Notes: a model not told the origin generated them from the letters alone. A stretch of 64,000 nucleotides of DNA from Setophaga petechia (GCA_024362935.1 JANCRA010000120.1:1185501-1249500), one strand, 5' to 3'. Positions 34,402 through 48,671 are shown, numbered from the stretch's first letter. Numbers and translations are program-made.

Positions 34402-36546
34402 CAGTGCAGTGACAAGTTAATTGGTACACAGCTCTGGGATTGTGTTAGCAGCTCTCAAAGTGCTAGAAAACAGTACTTTCCCACTCTCTTGCCTTTCCCT
34501 TCACATTAATACTTGAAAGGAAGGCGTCTTAGACAACTTTCTTTTACATTTTGCAAAACACACTGCAGCCCTCTGTGCAACTTGTAGAACACGATAGGAA
34601 ATGTTTAGTGAGCAAGAAGGTTTTCTCCTTGCGAGACATAGTGAAAAAGCATTTGCTTAGATATAGGTGACAAGAAACCCTTACTCCAGTGCAGTGACAA
34701 GTTAATTGGTACACAGCACTGGGATTGTGTTAGCAGCCTGCAAAGTGCTAGAAAACAGTACTTTCCCACTCTCTTGCCTTTCCCTTCACATTAATACTTG
34801 AAAGGAAGGCGTCTTAGACAACTTTCTTTTTCTTGTGTCAAAAATCTCTGCAGCCCTCTCTGCAACATCTACAACACGATGGAAGTTGTTTAGTGAGCAG
34901 GAAGGTTTTCTCCGTGCGAGACATTGTGAAAAAGCTATTTGCTTAGATTTTTGTGACAAGAAACACTTACTGCAGTGCACTGAACAGCTAATTGCTACAC
35001 AGCACTGGGATTGTGTTAGCAGCTTGCAAAGTGCTAGAAAACAGTACTTTCCCACTCTCTTGCCTTTCCCTTCACATTAATACTTGACAGGAAGGCGTCT
35101 TAGACAACTTTCTTTTTCTTGTTCCAGAACACACTGCAGCCCTCTGTGCAACTTCTAGAACACGATAGGAGATGTTTAGTGAGCAGGAAGGTTTTCTCCT
35201 TGGGAGACATAGTGAAAAAGCTATTTGCTTAGATGTAGGTGACAAGAAACACTTAGTGCAGTGCATTGACAAGTTAATTGGTACACAGCACTGGGATTGT
35301 GTTAGCAGCTCTCAAAGTGCTAGAAAACAGTACTTTCCCACTCTCTTGCCTTTCCCTACACATTAATACTTGAAAGGAAGGCATCTTAGACAACTTTTTC
35401 TTGTGTCAAAAATCTCTGCAGCCCTCTCTGCAACATCTACAACACGATGGAAGTTGTTTAGTGAGCAGGAAGGTTTTCTCCGTGCGAGACATAGTGAAAA
35501 AGCTATTTGCTTAGATGCAGGTGACAAGAATTACTTACTGCAGTGCACTGAAATGCTAACTGCTACACAGCACTAGTACTGTGTTAGCAGCTTGCAAAGT
35601 GCTAGAAAACAGTACTTTCCCACTCTCTTGCCTTTCCCTTCACATTAATACTTGAAAGGAAGGCGTCTTAGACAACATTGTTTTACATTTTGCAAAACAC
35701 ACTGCAGCCCTCTGTGCAACTTCTACAACACGATGGAAGTTGTTTAGTGAGCAGCAACGTTTTCCCCTTGCGAGACAAAGTGAAAAAGCTATTTGCTCAG
35801 ATGTAGGTATCAAGAAACACTTACTGCCGTGCACTGACAAGCTAATTGCTACACAGCACTGCGATTGTGTTAGCAGCTTGCAAAGTGCTAGAAAACAGTA
35901 CTTTCCCACTCTCTTGCCTTTCCCTTCACATTAATACTTGAAAGGAAGGCGTCTTAGACAACTTTCTTTTTCTTGCTGCAAAACACACTGCAGCCCTCTG
36001 TGCAACTTCTAGAACACGATAGGAGATGTTTAGTGAGCAAGAAGGTTTTCTCCTTGCGAGATATAGTGAAAAAGCTATTTACTTAGATGTAGGTGACAAG
36101 AAACACTTACTGCAGTGGACTGAAAAGCTAACTGCTACACAGGACTGCGATTGTGTTAGCAGCCTGCAAAGTGCTAGAAAACAGTACTTTCCCAATCTCT
36201 TGCCTTTCCCTTCACATTAATACTTGAAAGGAAGGCATCTTAGACAACTTTCTTTTTCTTGTGTCAAAAAACTCTGCAGCCCTCTCTGCAACATCTACAA
36301 CACGATGGAAGTTGTTTAGTGAGCAGGAAGGTTTTCTCCTTGCGGGACATAGTGAAAAAGCTATTTGCTTAGATGTAGGTGACAAGAAACACTTACTGCA
36401 GTGCACTGAACAGCTAATTGCTACACAGAACTGGGATTGTGTTAGCAGCTTGCAAAGTGCTAGAAAACAGTACTTTCCCACTCTCTTGCCTTTCCCTTCG
36501 CATTAATACTTGAAAGGAAGGCGTCTTAGACAACTTTCTTTTTCTT
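34402..36546. repeat. Monomer run before diverged cassette 3
   Basis: This is the 15,876-bp counterpart of 18526-20670, including the additional monomer before the cassette (36222-36507), the gatttttgtgac unit and the 282-bp unit. No difference from copy 1 was noticed. No gene is seen. Confidence 0.87.
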
Positions 36547-36597
36547 GCTGGAAAACATTCTGCAGCCCTCTGTGCAACCTTTACAGCACGATGGAAG

Positions 36598-37804
36598 TTG
36601 TTTAATGAGCAGGAACATTTTCTCCTAGTGAGAGATAGTGAAAAAGCTTTTTGCTTAGATGTAGGTTACCACAGGCAGTTACTGCAGTGCACTGCAAAGC
36701 TAATAGATGCACAACACTGGGATTGTGTGCCCAGCTTGCAAAGTGATAGGAAACAGTACCTTTCCACTCTTCCTGCTTTTTCCATGCACATTACTATTCG
36801 AATGGAAAGAATTTTAGACAACTTTCTTTGGCTTCTTGCAAAACACTCTGCACACCTGCCTGCAATCTCTAGAAGTCGATGGGAGATATTTTCTGAACTG
36901 GCTCAGTTTCTCTTTGCAAGACATGGGGAAAAAGCAATTTGCTTAGATATAGGTGAAAAGAGGCACCTACTACAGTGCACTGCAAGCTAATTGCTGCACA
37001 ACACGCAGATTGTGTAAGCAGGTTGCAAACTGATAGAAAACAGTACCTCTCCCTTCTCCTGCCTTTTCTATTCACATTTCTATTTGAATGCAAGGCGTTT
37101 TAGACAACTTTCTTTTGCTTCTTGCAAAACACTCTGCACACCTGCCTGCAATCTCTAGAACTCGATGGGAGATGTTTTCTGAACTGGCTCAGTTTCTCCT
37201 TGCGAGACATGGGGAAAAAGCAATTTGCTTAGATGCAGGTGAAAAGAGGCACCTACTACAGTGCACTGAAAAACTAATTGCTGCACAACTCTGGGATTGT
37301 GTAAGCAGCTTACAAACAGATAGAAAACAGCACCTTTCCACTCTCCTGCCTTTTCCATTCGCATTACTATTCGAATGGCAGCAGTTTTGGACAACTTTCT
37401 TTTGCTTCTTGCAAAACACTCTGCACACCTCCGTGCAACTTCTAGAAAAAATGAGAGTTGTTTTCTGAACTGGTACAGTTTCTCCTGAAGAGATATAATG
37501 CAAACGCTATTGGCTTAGATGTAGTAACAATAGGCAATTATTACAGTGCACTGCAAAGTCAATCGTAGTAGAACACTGGGATTGTGTGTCCAGCTTGCAA
37601 ACTGGTAGAAAACAGTACTGATCCGCTCTCCTGCATTTTCCCTTTCCAGGAACATTCGAATTGATGGCTTTTTTGGACAAGTTACTTTTTCTTGTTGCAA
37701 AACACGCTGCAGAGCTGCCTGCAACCTCTAGAGCACGATGGGAGGTTTTTTGTGAACAGACACAGTTTCTCCTGGCGAGACATAATGAAAAAGCTTTTTG
37801 CTAA
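36598..37804 (+). other. Broken reading frame in diverged monomers, cassette 3
   Basis: This is the counterpart of 4847-6053 with open stretches at 36598-36990 and 37088-37468. It has the same peptides and breaks as cassette 2, including tga at 37619-37621 in the fourth unit. It is considered a relic, not a gene. Confidence 0.3.
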
Positions 37805-37811
37805 GGTGTAG

Positions 37812-38011
37812 CCGGCAGGAGACGCTAAAGACCAGGAGACGGAGCACTGTGCCTTTAAGCGCCGCTTCCGGGTGTCTCTCGGCCGTAGCTGTTCTCCGGA
37901 GCACGCCGCGATCGGCGTAACGACACCAGATTCTTCGCGCCAAGAAGCGTCTTCTCCTTCTCCGGGAAACAGAGACTGCGGCAGCTTCTGAACGGCGAAC
38001 TACGAAGCGGC
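37812..38011. promoter_or_regulatory. CpG-rich 200-bp insert, copy 3 (candidate promoter)
   Basis: This appears identical to the insert at 21936-22135. All the motifs listed for copy 1 are intact, and the donor-like gggtaagc follows with its GT at 38028-38029. Confidence 0.45.
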
Positions 38012-38051
38012 ACAAAACTGGGATTGGGTAAGCAGCTTTCAAAGTGATAGA

Positions 38052-38665
38052 AAACAGTACTTTCCCACTCTCTTGCCTTTCCCTTCACATTAATACTTGA
38101 AAGGAAGGCGTCTTAGACAACTTTCTTTTACTTTTTGCAAAACACACTGCAGTCTCTGTGCAACTTCTAGAGCACGATAGGAGATGTTTAGTGAGCAGGA
38201 AGGTTTTCTCCTTGCGAGACAGAGTGAAAAAGCTATTTGCTTAGATGTAGGTGACAAGAAACACTTACTGCAGTGCACTGAAAAGCTAACTGCTACACAG
38301 CACTGCGATTGTGTTAGCAGCCTGCAAAGTGCTAGAAAACAGTACTTTCCCACTCTCTTGCCTTTCCCTTCACATTAATACTTGAAAGGAAGGCGTCTTA
38401 GACAACTTTCTTTTTCTTGTTACAAAACACACTGCAGCCTTCTGTGCAACTTCTAGAACACGATAGGAGATGATTAGTGAGCAAGAAGGTTTTCTCCTTG
38501 CGAGACATAGTGAAAAAGCTATTTGCTTAGATGTCGGTGACAAGAAACACTTGCTGCAGTGGACTGAAAAGCTTACTGCTACACAGCACTGCGATTGTGT
38601 TAGCAGCCTGCAAAGTGCTAGAAAACAGTACTTTCCCACTCTCTTGCCTTTCCCTTCACATTAAT
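38052..38665. repeat. Monomer run after cassette 3
   Basis: These two standard monomers match 22176-22789: the ctgcagtctctg unit, then the atgattag unit with ttgttacaaaac. No gene is seen. Confidence 0.87.
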
Positions 38666-40666
38666 ACTTGAAAGGAAGGCGTCTTAGACAACTTTCTTTT
38701 TCTTGTTACAGAACACACTGCAGCCCTCTGTGCAACTTCTAGAACACGATAGGAGATGTTTAGTGAGCAGGAAGGTTTTCTCCTTGCGAGACAGATTGAA
38801 AAAGCTATTTGCTTAGATGTAGGTGACAAGAAACACTTACTGCAGTGCAGTGACAAGTTAATTGGTACACAGCACTGGGATTGTGTTAGCAGCTCTCAAA
38901 GTGATAGAAAACAGTACTTTCCCACTCTCTTGCCTTTCCCTTCACATTAATACTTGAAAGGATGGCATCTTAGACAACTTTCTTTTTCTTGTGTCAAAAA
39001 ACTCTGCAGCCCTCTCTGCAACATCTACAACACGATGGAAGTTGCTAAGTGAGCAGGAAGGTTTTCTCCTTGCGAGACATAGTGAAAAAGCTTTTTGCTT
39101 AGATGTAGGTGACAAGAAACACTTACTGCAGTGCACTGAACAGCTAATTGCTACACAGAACTGGGATTGTGTTAGCAGCTTGCAAAGTGCTAGAAAACAG
39201 TACTTTCCCACTCTCTTGCCTTTCCCTTCACATTAATACTTGAAAGGAAGGCGTCTTAGACAACTTTGTTTTACATTTTGCAAAATACACTGCAGCCCTC
39301 TGTGCAACTTCTACAACACGATGGAAGTTGTTTAGTGAGCAGCAACGTTTTCCCCTTGCGAGACAAAGTGAAAAAGCTATTTGCTCAGATGTAGGTGACA
39401 AGAAACACTTACTGCAGTGCAGTGACAAGTTAATTGGTACACAGCACTGGGATTGTGTTAGCAGCTCTCAAAGTGCTAGAAAACAGTACTTTCCCACTCT
39501 CTTGCCTTTCCCTTCACATTAATACTTGAAAGGAAGGCATCTTAGACAACTTTCTTTTTCTTGTTACAGAACACACAGCAGCCCTCTGTTCAACTTCTAG
39601 AACACGATAGGAGATGTTTAGTGAGCAAGAAGGTGTTCTCCTTGGGAGACATAGTGAAAAAGCTATTTGCTTAGATGTAGGTGACAAGAAACACTTACTG
39701 CAGTGCACTGAAAAGCTAACTGCTACACAGGACTGCGATTGTGTTAGCAGCCTGCAAAGTGCTAGAAAACAGTACTTTCCCACTCTCTTGCCTTTCCCTT
39801 CACATTAATACTTGAAAGGAAGGCATCTTAGACAACTTTCTTTTTCTTGTGTCAAAAAACTCTGCAGCCCTCTCTGCAACATCTACAACACGATGGAAGT
39901 TGTTTAGTGAGCAGGAAGGTTTTCTCCTTGCAGGACATAGTGAAAAAGCTATTTGCTTAGATGTAGGTGACAAGAAACACTTACTGCCGTGCACTGAACA
40001 GCTAATTGCTACACAGAACTGGGATTGTGTTAGCAGCTTGCAAAGTGCTAGAAAACAGTACTTTCCCACTCTCTTGCCTTTCCCTTCACATTAATACTTG
40101 AAAGGAAGGCATCTTAAACAACTTTCTTTTTCTTGTGTCAAAAAACTCTGCAGCCCTCTCTGCAACATCTACAACACGATGGAAGTTGTTTAGTGAGCAG
40201 GAAGGTTTTTTCCTTGCGAGACATAGTGAAAAAGCTTTTTCCTTAGATGTAGGTAAAAAGAAACACTTACTGCAGTGCACTGAACAGCTAACTGCTACAC
40301 AGCACTAGGACTGTGTTAGCAGCTTGCAAAGTGCTAGAAAACAGTACTTTCCCACTCTCTTGCCTTTCCCTTCACATTAATACTTGAAAGGAAGGCGTCT
40401 TAGACAACTTTCTTTTACATTTTGCAAAACACACTGCAGCCCTCTGTGCAACTTCTACAACACGATGGAAGTTGTTTAGTGAGCAGCAACGTTTTCCCCT
40501 TGCGAGCAAAGTGAAAAAGCTATTTGCTCAGATGTAGGTATCAAGAAACACTTACTGCCGTGCACTGACAAGCTAATTGCTACACAGCACTGCGATTGTG
40601 TTAGCAGCTTGCAAAGTGCTAGAAAACAGTACTTTCCCACTCTCTTGCCTTTCCCTACACATTAAT
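38666..40666. repeat. 7-mer higher-order repeat, second large unit (2,001 bp)
   Basis: This is the 15,876-bp counterpart of the 7-mer at 22790-24790, with the same seven units in the same order. It includes the aggatggc variant at the start of its second unit (38959). Confidence 0.87.
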
Positions 40667-42953
40667 ACTTGAAAGGAAGGCGTCTTAGACAACTTTCTTT
40701 TTCTTGTTACAGAACACACTGCAGCCCTCTGTGCAACTTCTAGAACACGATAGGAGATGTTTAGTGAGCAGGAAGGTTTTCTCCTTGCGAGACAGATTGA
40801 AAAAGCTATTTGCTTAGATGTAGGTGACAAGAAACACTTACTGCAGTGCAGTGACAAGTTAATTGGTACACAGCACTGGGATTGTGTTAGCAGCTCTCAA
40901 AGTGATAGAAAACAGTACTTTCCCACTCTCTTGCCTTTCCCTTCACATTAATAATTGAAAGGAAGGCATCTTAGACAACTTTCTTTTTCTTGTGTCAAAA
41001 AACTCTGCAGCCCTCTCTGCAACATCTACAACACGATGGAAGTTGCTAAGTGAGCAGGAAGGTTTTCTCCTTGCGAGACATAGTGAAAAAGCTATTTGCT
41101 TAGATGTAGGTGACAAGAAACACTTACTGCAGTGCACTGAAAAGCTAACTGCTACACAGCACTGCGATTGTGTTAGCAGCCTGCAAAGTGCTAGAAAACA
41201 GTACTTTCCCACTCTCTTGCCTTTCCCTTCACGTTAATACTTGAAAGGAAGGCATCTTAGACAACTTTCTTTTTCTTGTGTCAAAAAACTCTGCAGCCCT
41301 CTCTGCAACATCTACAACACGATGAAAGTTGTTTAGTGAGCAGGAAGGTTTTCTCCTTGCGAGACATAGTGAAAAAGCTTTTTGCTTAGATGTAGGTGAC
41401 AAGAAACACTTACTGCAGTGCACTGAACAGCTAATTGCTACACAGAACTGGGATTGTGTTAGCAGCTTGCAAAGTGCTAGAAAACAGTACTTTCCCACTC
41501 TCTTGCCTTTCCCTTCACATTAATACTTGAAAGGAAGGCGTCTTAGACAACTTTGTTTTACATTTTGCAAAATACACTGCAGCCCTCTGTGCAACTTCTA
41601 CAACACGATGGAAGTTGTTTAGTGAGCAGCAACGTTTTCCCCTTGCGAGACAAAGTGAAAAAGCTATTTGCTCAGATGTAGGTGACAAGAAACACTTACT
41701 GCAGTGCAGTGACAAGTTAATTGGTACACAGCACTGGGATTGTGTTAGCAGCTCTCAAAGTGCTAGAAAACAGTACTTTCCCACTCTCTTGCCTTTCCCT
41801 TCACATTAATACTTGAAAGGAAGGCATCTTAGACAACTTTCTTTTTCTTGTTACAGAACACACAGCAGCCCTCTGTTCAACTTCTAGAACACGATAGGAG
41901 ATGTTTAGTGAGCAAGAAGGTGTTCTCCTTGGGAGACATAGTGAAAAAGCTATTTGCTTAGATGTAGGTGACAAGAAACACTTACTGCAGTGCACTGAAA
42001 AGCTAACTGCTACACAGGACTGCGATTGTGTTAGCAGCCTGCAAAGTGCTAGAAAACAGTACTTTCCCACTCTCTTGCCTTTCCCTTCACATTAATACTT
42101 GAAAGGAAGGCATCTTAGACAACTTTCTTTTTCTTGTGTCAAAAAACTCTGCAGCCCTCTCTGCATTATCTACAACACGATGGAAGTTGTTTAGTGAGCA
42201 GGAAGGTTTTCTCCTTGCGAGACATAGTGAAAAAGCTATTTGCTTAGATGTAGGTGACAAGAAACACTTACTGCCGTGCACTGAACAGCTAATTGCTACA
42301 CAGAACTGGGATTGTGTTAGCAGCTTGCAAAGTGCTAGAAAACAGTACTTTCCCACTCTCTTGCCTTTCCCTTCACATTAATACTTGAAGGGAAGGCATC
42401 TTAGACAACTTTCTTTTTCTTGTGTCAAAAAACTCTGCAGCCCTCTCTGCAACATCTACAACACGATGGAAGTTGTTTAGTGAGCAGGAAGGTTTTTTCC
42501 TTGCGAGACATAGTGAAAAAGCTTTTTCCTTAGATGTAGGTAAAAAGAAACACTTACTGCAGTGCACTGAACAGCTAACTGCTACACAGCACTAGGACTG
42601 TGTTAGCAGCTTGCAAAGTGCTAGAAAACAGTACTTTCCCACTCTCTTGCCTTTCCCTTCACATTAATACTTGAAAGGAAGGCGTCTTAGACAACTTTCT
42701 TTTACATTTTGCAAAACACACTGCAGCCCTCTGTGCAACTTCTACAACACGATGGAAGTTGTTTAGTGAGCAGCAACGTTTTCCCCTTGCGAGCAAAGTG
42801 AAAAAGCTATTTGCTCAGATGTAGGTATCAAGAAACACTTACTGCCGTTCACTGACAAGCTAATTGCTACACAGCACTGCGATTGTGTTAGCAGCTTGCA
42901 AAGTGCTAGAAAACAGTACTTTCCCACTCTCTTGCCTTTCCCTACACATTGAT
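40667..42953. repeat. 8-mer higher-order repeat, second large unit (2,287 bp)
   Basis: This is the counterpart of the 8-mer at 24791-27077. It keeps the private marks cattaataattg, ttgaaggga (42385) and ccgttcactg (42845). Confidence 0.87.
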
Positions 42954-45812
42954 ACTTGAAAGGAAGGCGTCTTAGACAACTTTCTTTTTCTTGTTACAGA
43001 ACACACTGCAGCCCTCTGTGCAACTTCTAGAACACGATAGGAGATGTTTAGTGAGCAGGAAGGTTTTCTCCTTGCGAGACAGATTGAAAAAGCTATTTGC
43101 TTAGATGTAGGTGACAAGAAACACTTACTGCAGTGCAGTGACAAGTTAATTGGTACACAGCACTGGGATTGTGTTAGCAGCTCTCAAAGTGATAGAAAAC
43201 AGTACTTTCCCACTCTCTTGCCTTTCCCTTCACATTAATACTTGAAAGGAAGGCATCTTAGACAACTTTCTTTTTCTTGTGTCAAAAGACTCTGCAGCCT
43301 TCTGTGCAACTTCTAGAACACGATAGGAGATGTTTAGTGAGCAGGAAGGTTTTCTTCCTGCGAGACATACTGAAAAAGCTATTTGCTTAGATGTAGGTGA
43401 CAAGAAACACTTACTGCAGTGCGCTGAAAAGCTAACTGCTCCACAGCACTAGTACTCTGTTAGCAGCTTGCAAAGTGCTAGAAAACAGTACTTTCCCACT
43501 CTCTTGCCTTTCCCTTCACATTAATACTTGAAAGAAAGGCGTCTTAGACAACTTTGTTTTACATTTTGCAAAACACACTGCAGCCCTCTGTGCAACTTCT
43601 ACAACACGGTGGAAGTTGTTTAGTGAGCAGCAACGTTTTCCCCTTGCGAGACAAAGTGAAAAAGCTATTTGCTCAGATGTAGGTATCAAGAAACACTTAC
43701 TGCCGTGCACTGACAAGCTAATTGCTACACAGCACTGCGATTGTGTTAGCAGCTTGCAAAGTGCTAGAAAACAGTACTTTCCCACTCTCTTGCCTTTCCC
43801 TTCACATTAATACTTGAAAGGAAGGCGTCTTAGACAACTTTCTTTTTCTTGTTACACAACACACTGCAGCCCTCTGTGGAACTTCTAGAACACGATAGGA
43901 GATGTTTAGTGAGCAAGAAGGTTTTCTCCTTGGGAGACATAGTGAAAAAGCTATTTGCTTAGATGTAGGTGACAAGAAACACTTACTGCAGTGCATTCAA
44001 AAGCTAACTGCTACACAGCACTGGGATTGTGTTAGCAGCCTGCAAAGTGCTAGAAAACAGTACTTTCCCACTCTCTTGCCTTTCCCTTCACGTTAATACT
44101 TGAAAGGAAGGCATCTTAGACAACTTTCTTTTTCTTGTGTCAAAAAACTCTGCAGCCCTCTCTGCAACATCTACAACACGATGAAAGTTGTTTAGTGAGC
44201 AGGAAGGTTTTCTCCTTGCGAGACACAGTGAAAAAGCTTTTTGCTTAGATGTAGGTGACAAGAAACACTTACTGCAGTGCACTGAACAGCTAATTGCTAC
44301 ACAGAACTGGGATTGTGTTAGCAGCTTGCAAAGTGCTAGAAAACAGTACTTTCCCACTCTCTTGCCTTTCCCTTCACATTAATACTTGAAAGGAAGGCGT
44401 CTTAGACAACTTTGTTTTACATTTTGCAAAACACACTGCAGCCCTCTGTGCAACATCTACAATACGATGGAAGTTGTTTAGTGAGCAGCAACGTTTTCCC
44501 CTTGCGAGACAAAGTGAAAAAGCTATTTGCTCAGATGTAGGTGACAAGAAACACTTACTGCAGTGCAGTGACAAGTTAATTGGTACACAGCACTGGGATT
44601 GTGTTAGCAGCTCTCAAAGTGCTAGAAAACAGTACTTTCCCACTCTCTTGCCTTTCCCTTCACATTAATACTTGAAAGGAAGGCATCTTAGACAACTTTC
44701 TTTTTCTTGTTACAGAACACACAGCAGCCCTCTGTTCAACTTCTAGAACACGATAGGAGATGTTTAGTGAGCAAGAAGGTGTTCTCCTTGGGAGACATAG
44801 TGAAAAAGCTATTTGCTTAGATGTAGGTGACAAGAAACACTTACTGCAGTGCACTGAAAAGCTAACTGCTACACAGGACTGCGATTGTGTTAGCAGCCTG
44901 CAAAGTGCTAGAAAACAGTACTTTCCCACTCTCTTGCCTTTCCCTTCACATTAATACTTGAAAGGAAGGCATCTTAGACAACTTTCTTTTTCTTGTGTCA
45001 AAAAACTCTGCAGCCCTCTCTGCATTATCTACAACACGATGGAAGTTGTTTAGTGAGCAGGAAGGTTTTCTCCTTGCAGGACATAGTGAAAAAGCTATTT
45101 GCTTAGATGTAGGTGACAAGAAACACTTACTGCCGTGCACTGAACAGCTAATTGCTACACAGAACTGGGATTGTGTTAGCAGCTTGCAAAGTGCTAGAAA
45201 ACAGTACTTTCCCACTCTCTTGCCTTTCCCTTCACATTAATACTTGAAAGGAAGGCATCTTAGACAACTTTCTTTTTCTTGTGTCAAAAAACTCTGCAGC
45301 CCTCTCTGCAACATCTACAACACGATGGAAGTTGTTTAGTGAGCAGGAAGGTTTTTTCCTTGCGAGACATAGTGAAAAAGCTTTTTCCTTAGATGTAGGT
45401 AAAAAGAAACACTTACTGCAGTGCACTGAACAGCTAACTGCTACACAGCACTAGGACTGTGTTAGCAGCTTGCAAAGTGCTAGAAAACAGTACTTTCCCA
45501 CTCTCTTGCCTTTCCCTTCACATTAATACTTGAAAGGAAGGCGTCTTAGACAACTTTCTTTTACATTTTGCAAAACACACTGCAGCCCTCTGTGCAACTT
45601 CTACAACACGATGGAAGTTGTTTAGTGAGCAGCAACGTTTTCCCCTTGCGAGCAAAGTGAAAAAGCTATTTGCTCAGATGTAGGTATCAAGAAACACTTA
45701 CTGCCGTGCACTGACAAGCTAATTGCTACACAGCACTGCGATTGTATTAGCAGCTTGCAAAGTGCTAGAAAACAGTACTTTCCCACTCTCTTGCCTTTCC
45801 CTTCACATTAAT
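42954..45812. repeat. 10-mer higher-order repeat, second large unit, copy 1 (2,859 bp)
   Basis: This is the counterpart of 27078-29936 with the same ten units. It opens with the gagacagattg unit after cattgatac and contains the ctacaatacg mark at 44459. Confidence 0.88.
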
Positions 45813-48671
45813 ACTTGAAAGGAAGGCGTCTTAGACAACTTTCTTTTTCTTGTTACAGAACACACTGCAGCCCTCTGTGCAACTTCTAGAACACGATAGG
45901 AGATGTTTAGTGAGCAGGAAGGTTTTCTCCTTGCGAGACAGATTGAAAAAGCTATTTGCTTAGATGTAGGTGACAAGAAACACTTACTGCAGTGCAGTGA
46001 CAAGTTAATTGGTACACAGCACTGGGATTGTGTTAGCAGCTCTCAAAGTGATAGAAAACAGTACTTTCCCACTCTCTTGCCTTTCCCTTCACATTAATAC
46101 TTGAAAGGAAGGCATCTTAGACAACTTTCTTTTTCTTGTGTCAAAAGACTCTGCAGCCTTCTGTGCAACTTCTAGAACACGATAGGAGATGTTTAGTGAG
46201 CAGGAAGGTTTTCTTCCTGCGAGACATACTGAAAAAGCTATTTGCTTAGATGTAGGTGACAAGAAACACTTACTGCAGTGCGCTGAAAAGCTAACTGCTC
46301 CACAGCACTAGTACTCTGTTAGCAGCTTGCAAAGTGCTAGAAAACAGTACTTTCCCACTCTCTTGCCTTTCCCTTCACATTAATACTTGAAAGAAAGGCG
46401 TCTTAGACAACTTTGTTTTACATTTTGCAAAACACACTGCAGCCCTCTGTGCAACTTCTACAACACGGTGGAAGTTGTTTAGTGAGCAGCAACGTTTTCC
46501 CCTTGCGAGACAAAGTGAAAAAGCTATTTGCTCAGATGTAGGTATCAAGAAACACTTACTGCCGTGCACTGACAAGCTAATTGCTACACAGCACTGCGAT
46601 TGTGTTAGCAGCTTGCAAAGTGCTAGAAAACAGTACTTTCCCACTCTCTTGCCTTTCCCTTCACATTAATACTTGAAAGGAAGGCGTCTTAGACAACTTT
46701 CTTTTTCTTGTTACACAACACACTGCAGCCCTCTGTGGAACTTCTAGAACACGATAGGAGATGTTTAGTGAGCAAGAAGGTTTTCTCCTTGGGAGACATA
46801 GTGAAAAAGCTATTTGCTTAGATGTAGGTGACAAGAAACACTTACTGCAGTGCATTCAAAAGCTAACTGCTACACAGCACTGGGATTGTGTTAGCAGCCT
46901 GCAAAGTGCTAGAAAACAGTACTTTCCCACTCTCTTGCCTTTCCCTTCACGTTAATACTTGAAAGGAAGGCATCTTAGACAACTTTCTTTTTCTTGTGTC
47001 AAAAAACTCTGCAGCCCTCTCTGCAACATCTACAACACGATGAAAGTTGTTTAGTGAGCAGGAAGGTTTTCTCCTTGCGAGACACAGTGAAAAAGCTTTT
47101 TGCTTAGATGTAGGTGACAAGAAACACTTACTGCAGTGCACTGAACAGCTAATTGCTACACAGAACTGGGATTGTGTTAGCAGCTTGCAAAGTGCTAGAA
47201 AACAGTACTTTCCCACTCTCTTGCCTTTCCCTTCACATTAATACTTGAAAGGAAGGCGTCTTAGACAACTTTGTTTTACATTTTGCAAAACACACTGCAG
47301 CCCTCTGTGCAACATCTACAATACGATGGAAGTTGTTTAGTGAGCAGCAACGTTTTCCCCTTGCGAGACAAAGTGAAAAAGCTATTTGCTCAGATGTAGG
47401 TGACAAGAAACACTTACTGCAGTGCAGTGACAAGTTAATTGGTACACAGCACTGGGATTGTGTTAGCAGCTCTCAAAGTGCTAGAAAACAGTACTTTCCC
47501 ACTCTCTTGCCTTTCCCTTCACATTAATACTTGAAAGGAAGGCATCTTAGACAACTTTCTTTTTCTTGTTACAGAACACACAGCAGCCCTCTGTTCAACT
47601 TCTAGAACACGATAGGAGATGTTTAGTGAGCAAGAAGGTGTTCTCCTTGGGAGACATAGTGAAAAAGCTATTTGCTTAGATGTAGGTGACAAGAAACACT
47701 TACTGCAGTGCACTGAAAAGCTAACTGCTACACAGGACTGCGATTGTGTTAGCAGCCTGCAAAGTGCTAGAAAACAGTACTTTCCCACTCTCTTGCCTTT
47801 CCCTTCACATTAATACTTGAAAGGAAGGCATCTTAGACAACTTTCTTTTTCTTGTGTCAAAAAACTCTGCAGCCCTCTCTGCATTATCTACAACACGATG
47901 GAAGTTGTTTAGTGAGCAGGAAGGTTTTCTCCTTGCAGGACATAGTGAAAAAGCTATTTGCTTAGATGTAGGTGACAAGAAACACTTACTGCCGTGCACT
48001 GAACAGCTAATTGCTACACAGAACTGGGATTGTGTTAGCAGCTTGCAAAGTGCTAGAAAACAGTACTTTCCCACTCTCTTGCCTTTCCCTTCACATTAAT
48101 ACTTGAAAGGAAGGCATCTTAGACAACTTTCTTTTTCTTGTGTCAAAAAACTCTGCAGCCCTCTCTGCAACATCTACAACACGATGGAAGTTGTTTAGTG
48201 AGCAGGAAGGTTTTTTCCTTGCGAGACATAGTGAAAAAGCTTTTTCCTTAGATGTAGGTAAAAAGAAACACTTACTGCAGTGCACTGAACAGCTAACTGC
48301 TACACAGCACTAGGACTGTGTTAGCAGCTTGCAAAGTGCTAGAAAACAGTACTTTCCCACTCTCTTGCCTTTCCCTTCACATTAATACTTGAAAGGAAGG
48401 CGTCTTAGACAACTTTCTTTTACATTTTGCAAAACACACTGCAGCCCTCTGTGCAACTTCTACAACACGATGGAAGTTGTTTAGTGAGCAGCAACGTTTT
48501 CCCCTTGCGAGCAAAGTGAAAAAGCTATTTGCTCAGATGTAGGTATCAAGAAACACTTACTGCCGTGCACTGACAAGCTAATTGCTACACAGCACTGCGA
48601 TTGTATTAGCAGCTTGCAAAGTGCTAGAAAACAGTACTTTCCCACTCTCTTGCCTTTCCCTTCACATTAAT
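45813..48671. repeat. 10-mer higher-order repeat, second large unit, copy 2 (2,859 bp)
   Basis: This second 10-mer is complete here, unlike its counterpart at 29937, which is cut at 32668. Its last unit contains gcgagcaaag followed by gtatcaag and the rare gattgtatt (48600). Confidence 0.88.

Larger units (their letters stand above)
36547..38051. repeat. Diverged monomer cassette 3
   Basis: This is the cassette at 20671 repeated 15,876 bp later. It shares acctttacag and gggaaacagag with cassette 2, against cassettes 1 and 4. I noticed no difference from cassette 2. The CpG insert lies at 37812-38011. Confidence 0.92.
32669..48544. repeat. Large higher-order unit, copy 2 (15,876 bp)
   Basis: This is the second complete copy of the 15,876-bp unit. 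Every stretch I compared by eye was identical to copy 1, including the rare markers gattgtatt (45739), ttgaaggga (42385) and ccgttcactg (42845). Entry is at the gcgagcaaag monomer at about 32635. Exit is at 48544, where copy 2 continues with gtatcaag into a further 10-mer, whereas copy 1 switched to gtgacaag. Such identity over almost 16 kb implies a very recent duplication or strong ongoing homogenisation. An assembly duplication must also be excluded. Confidence 0.9.
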
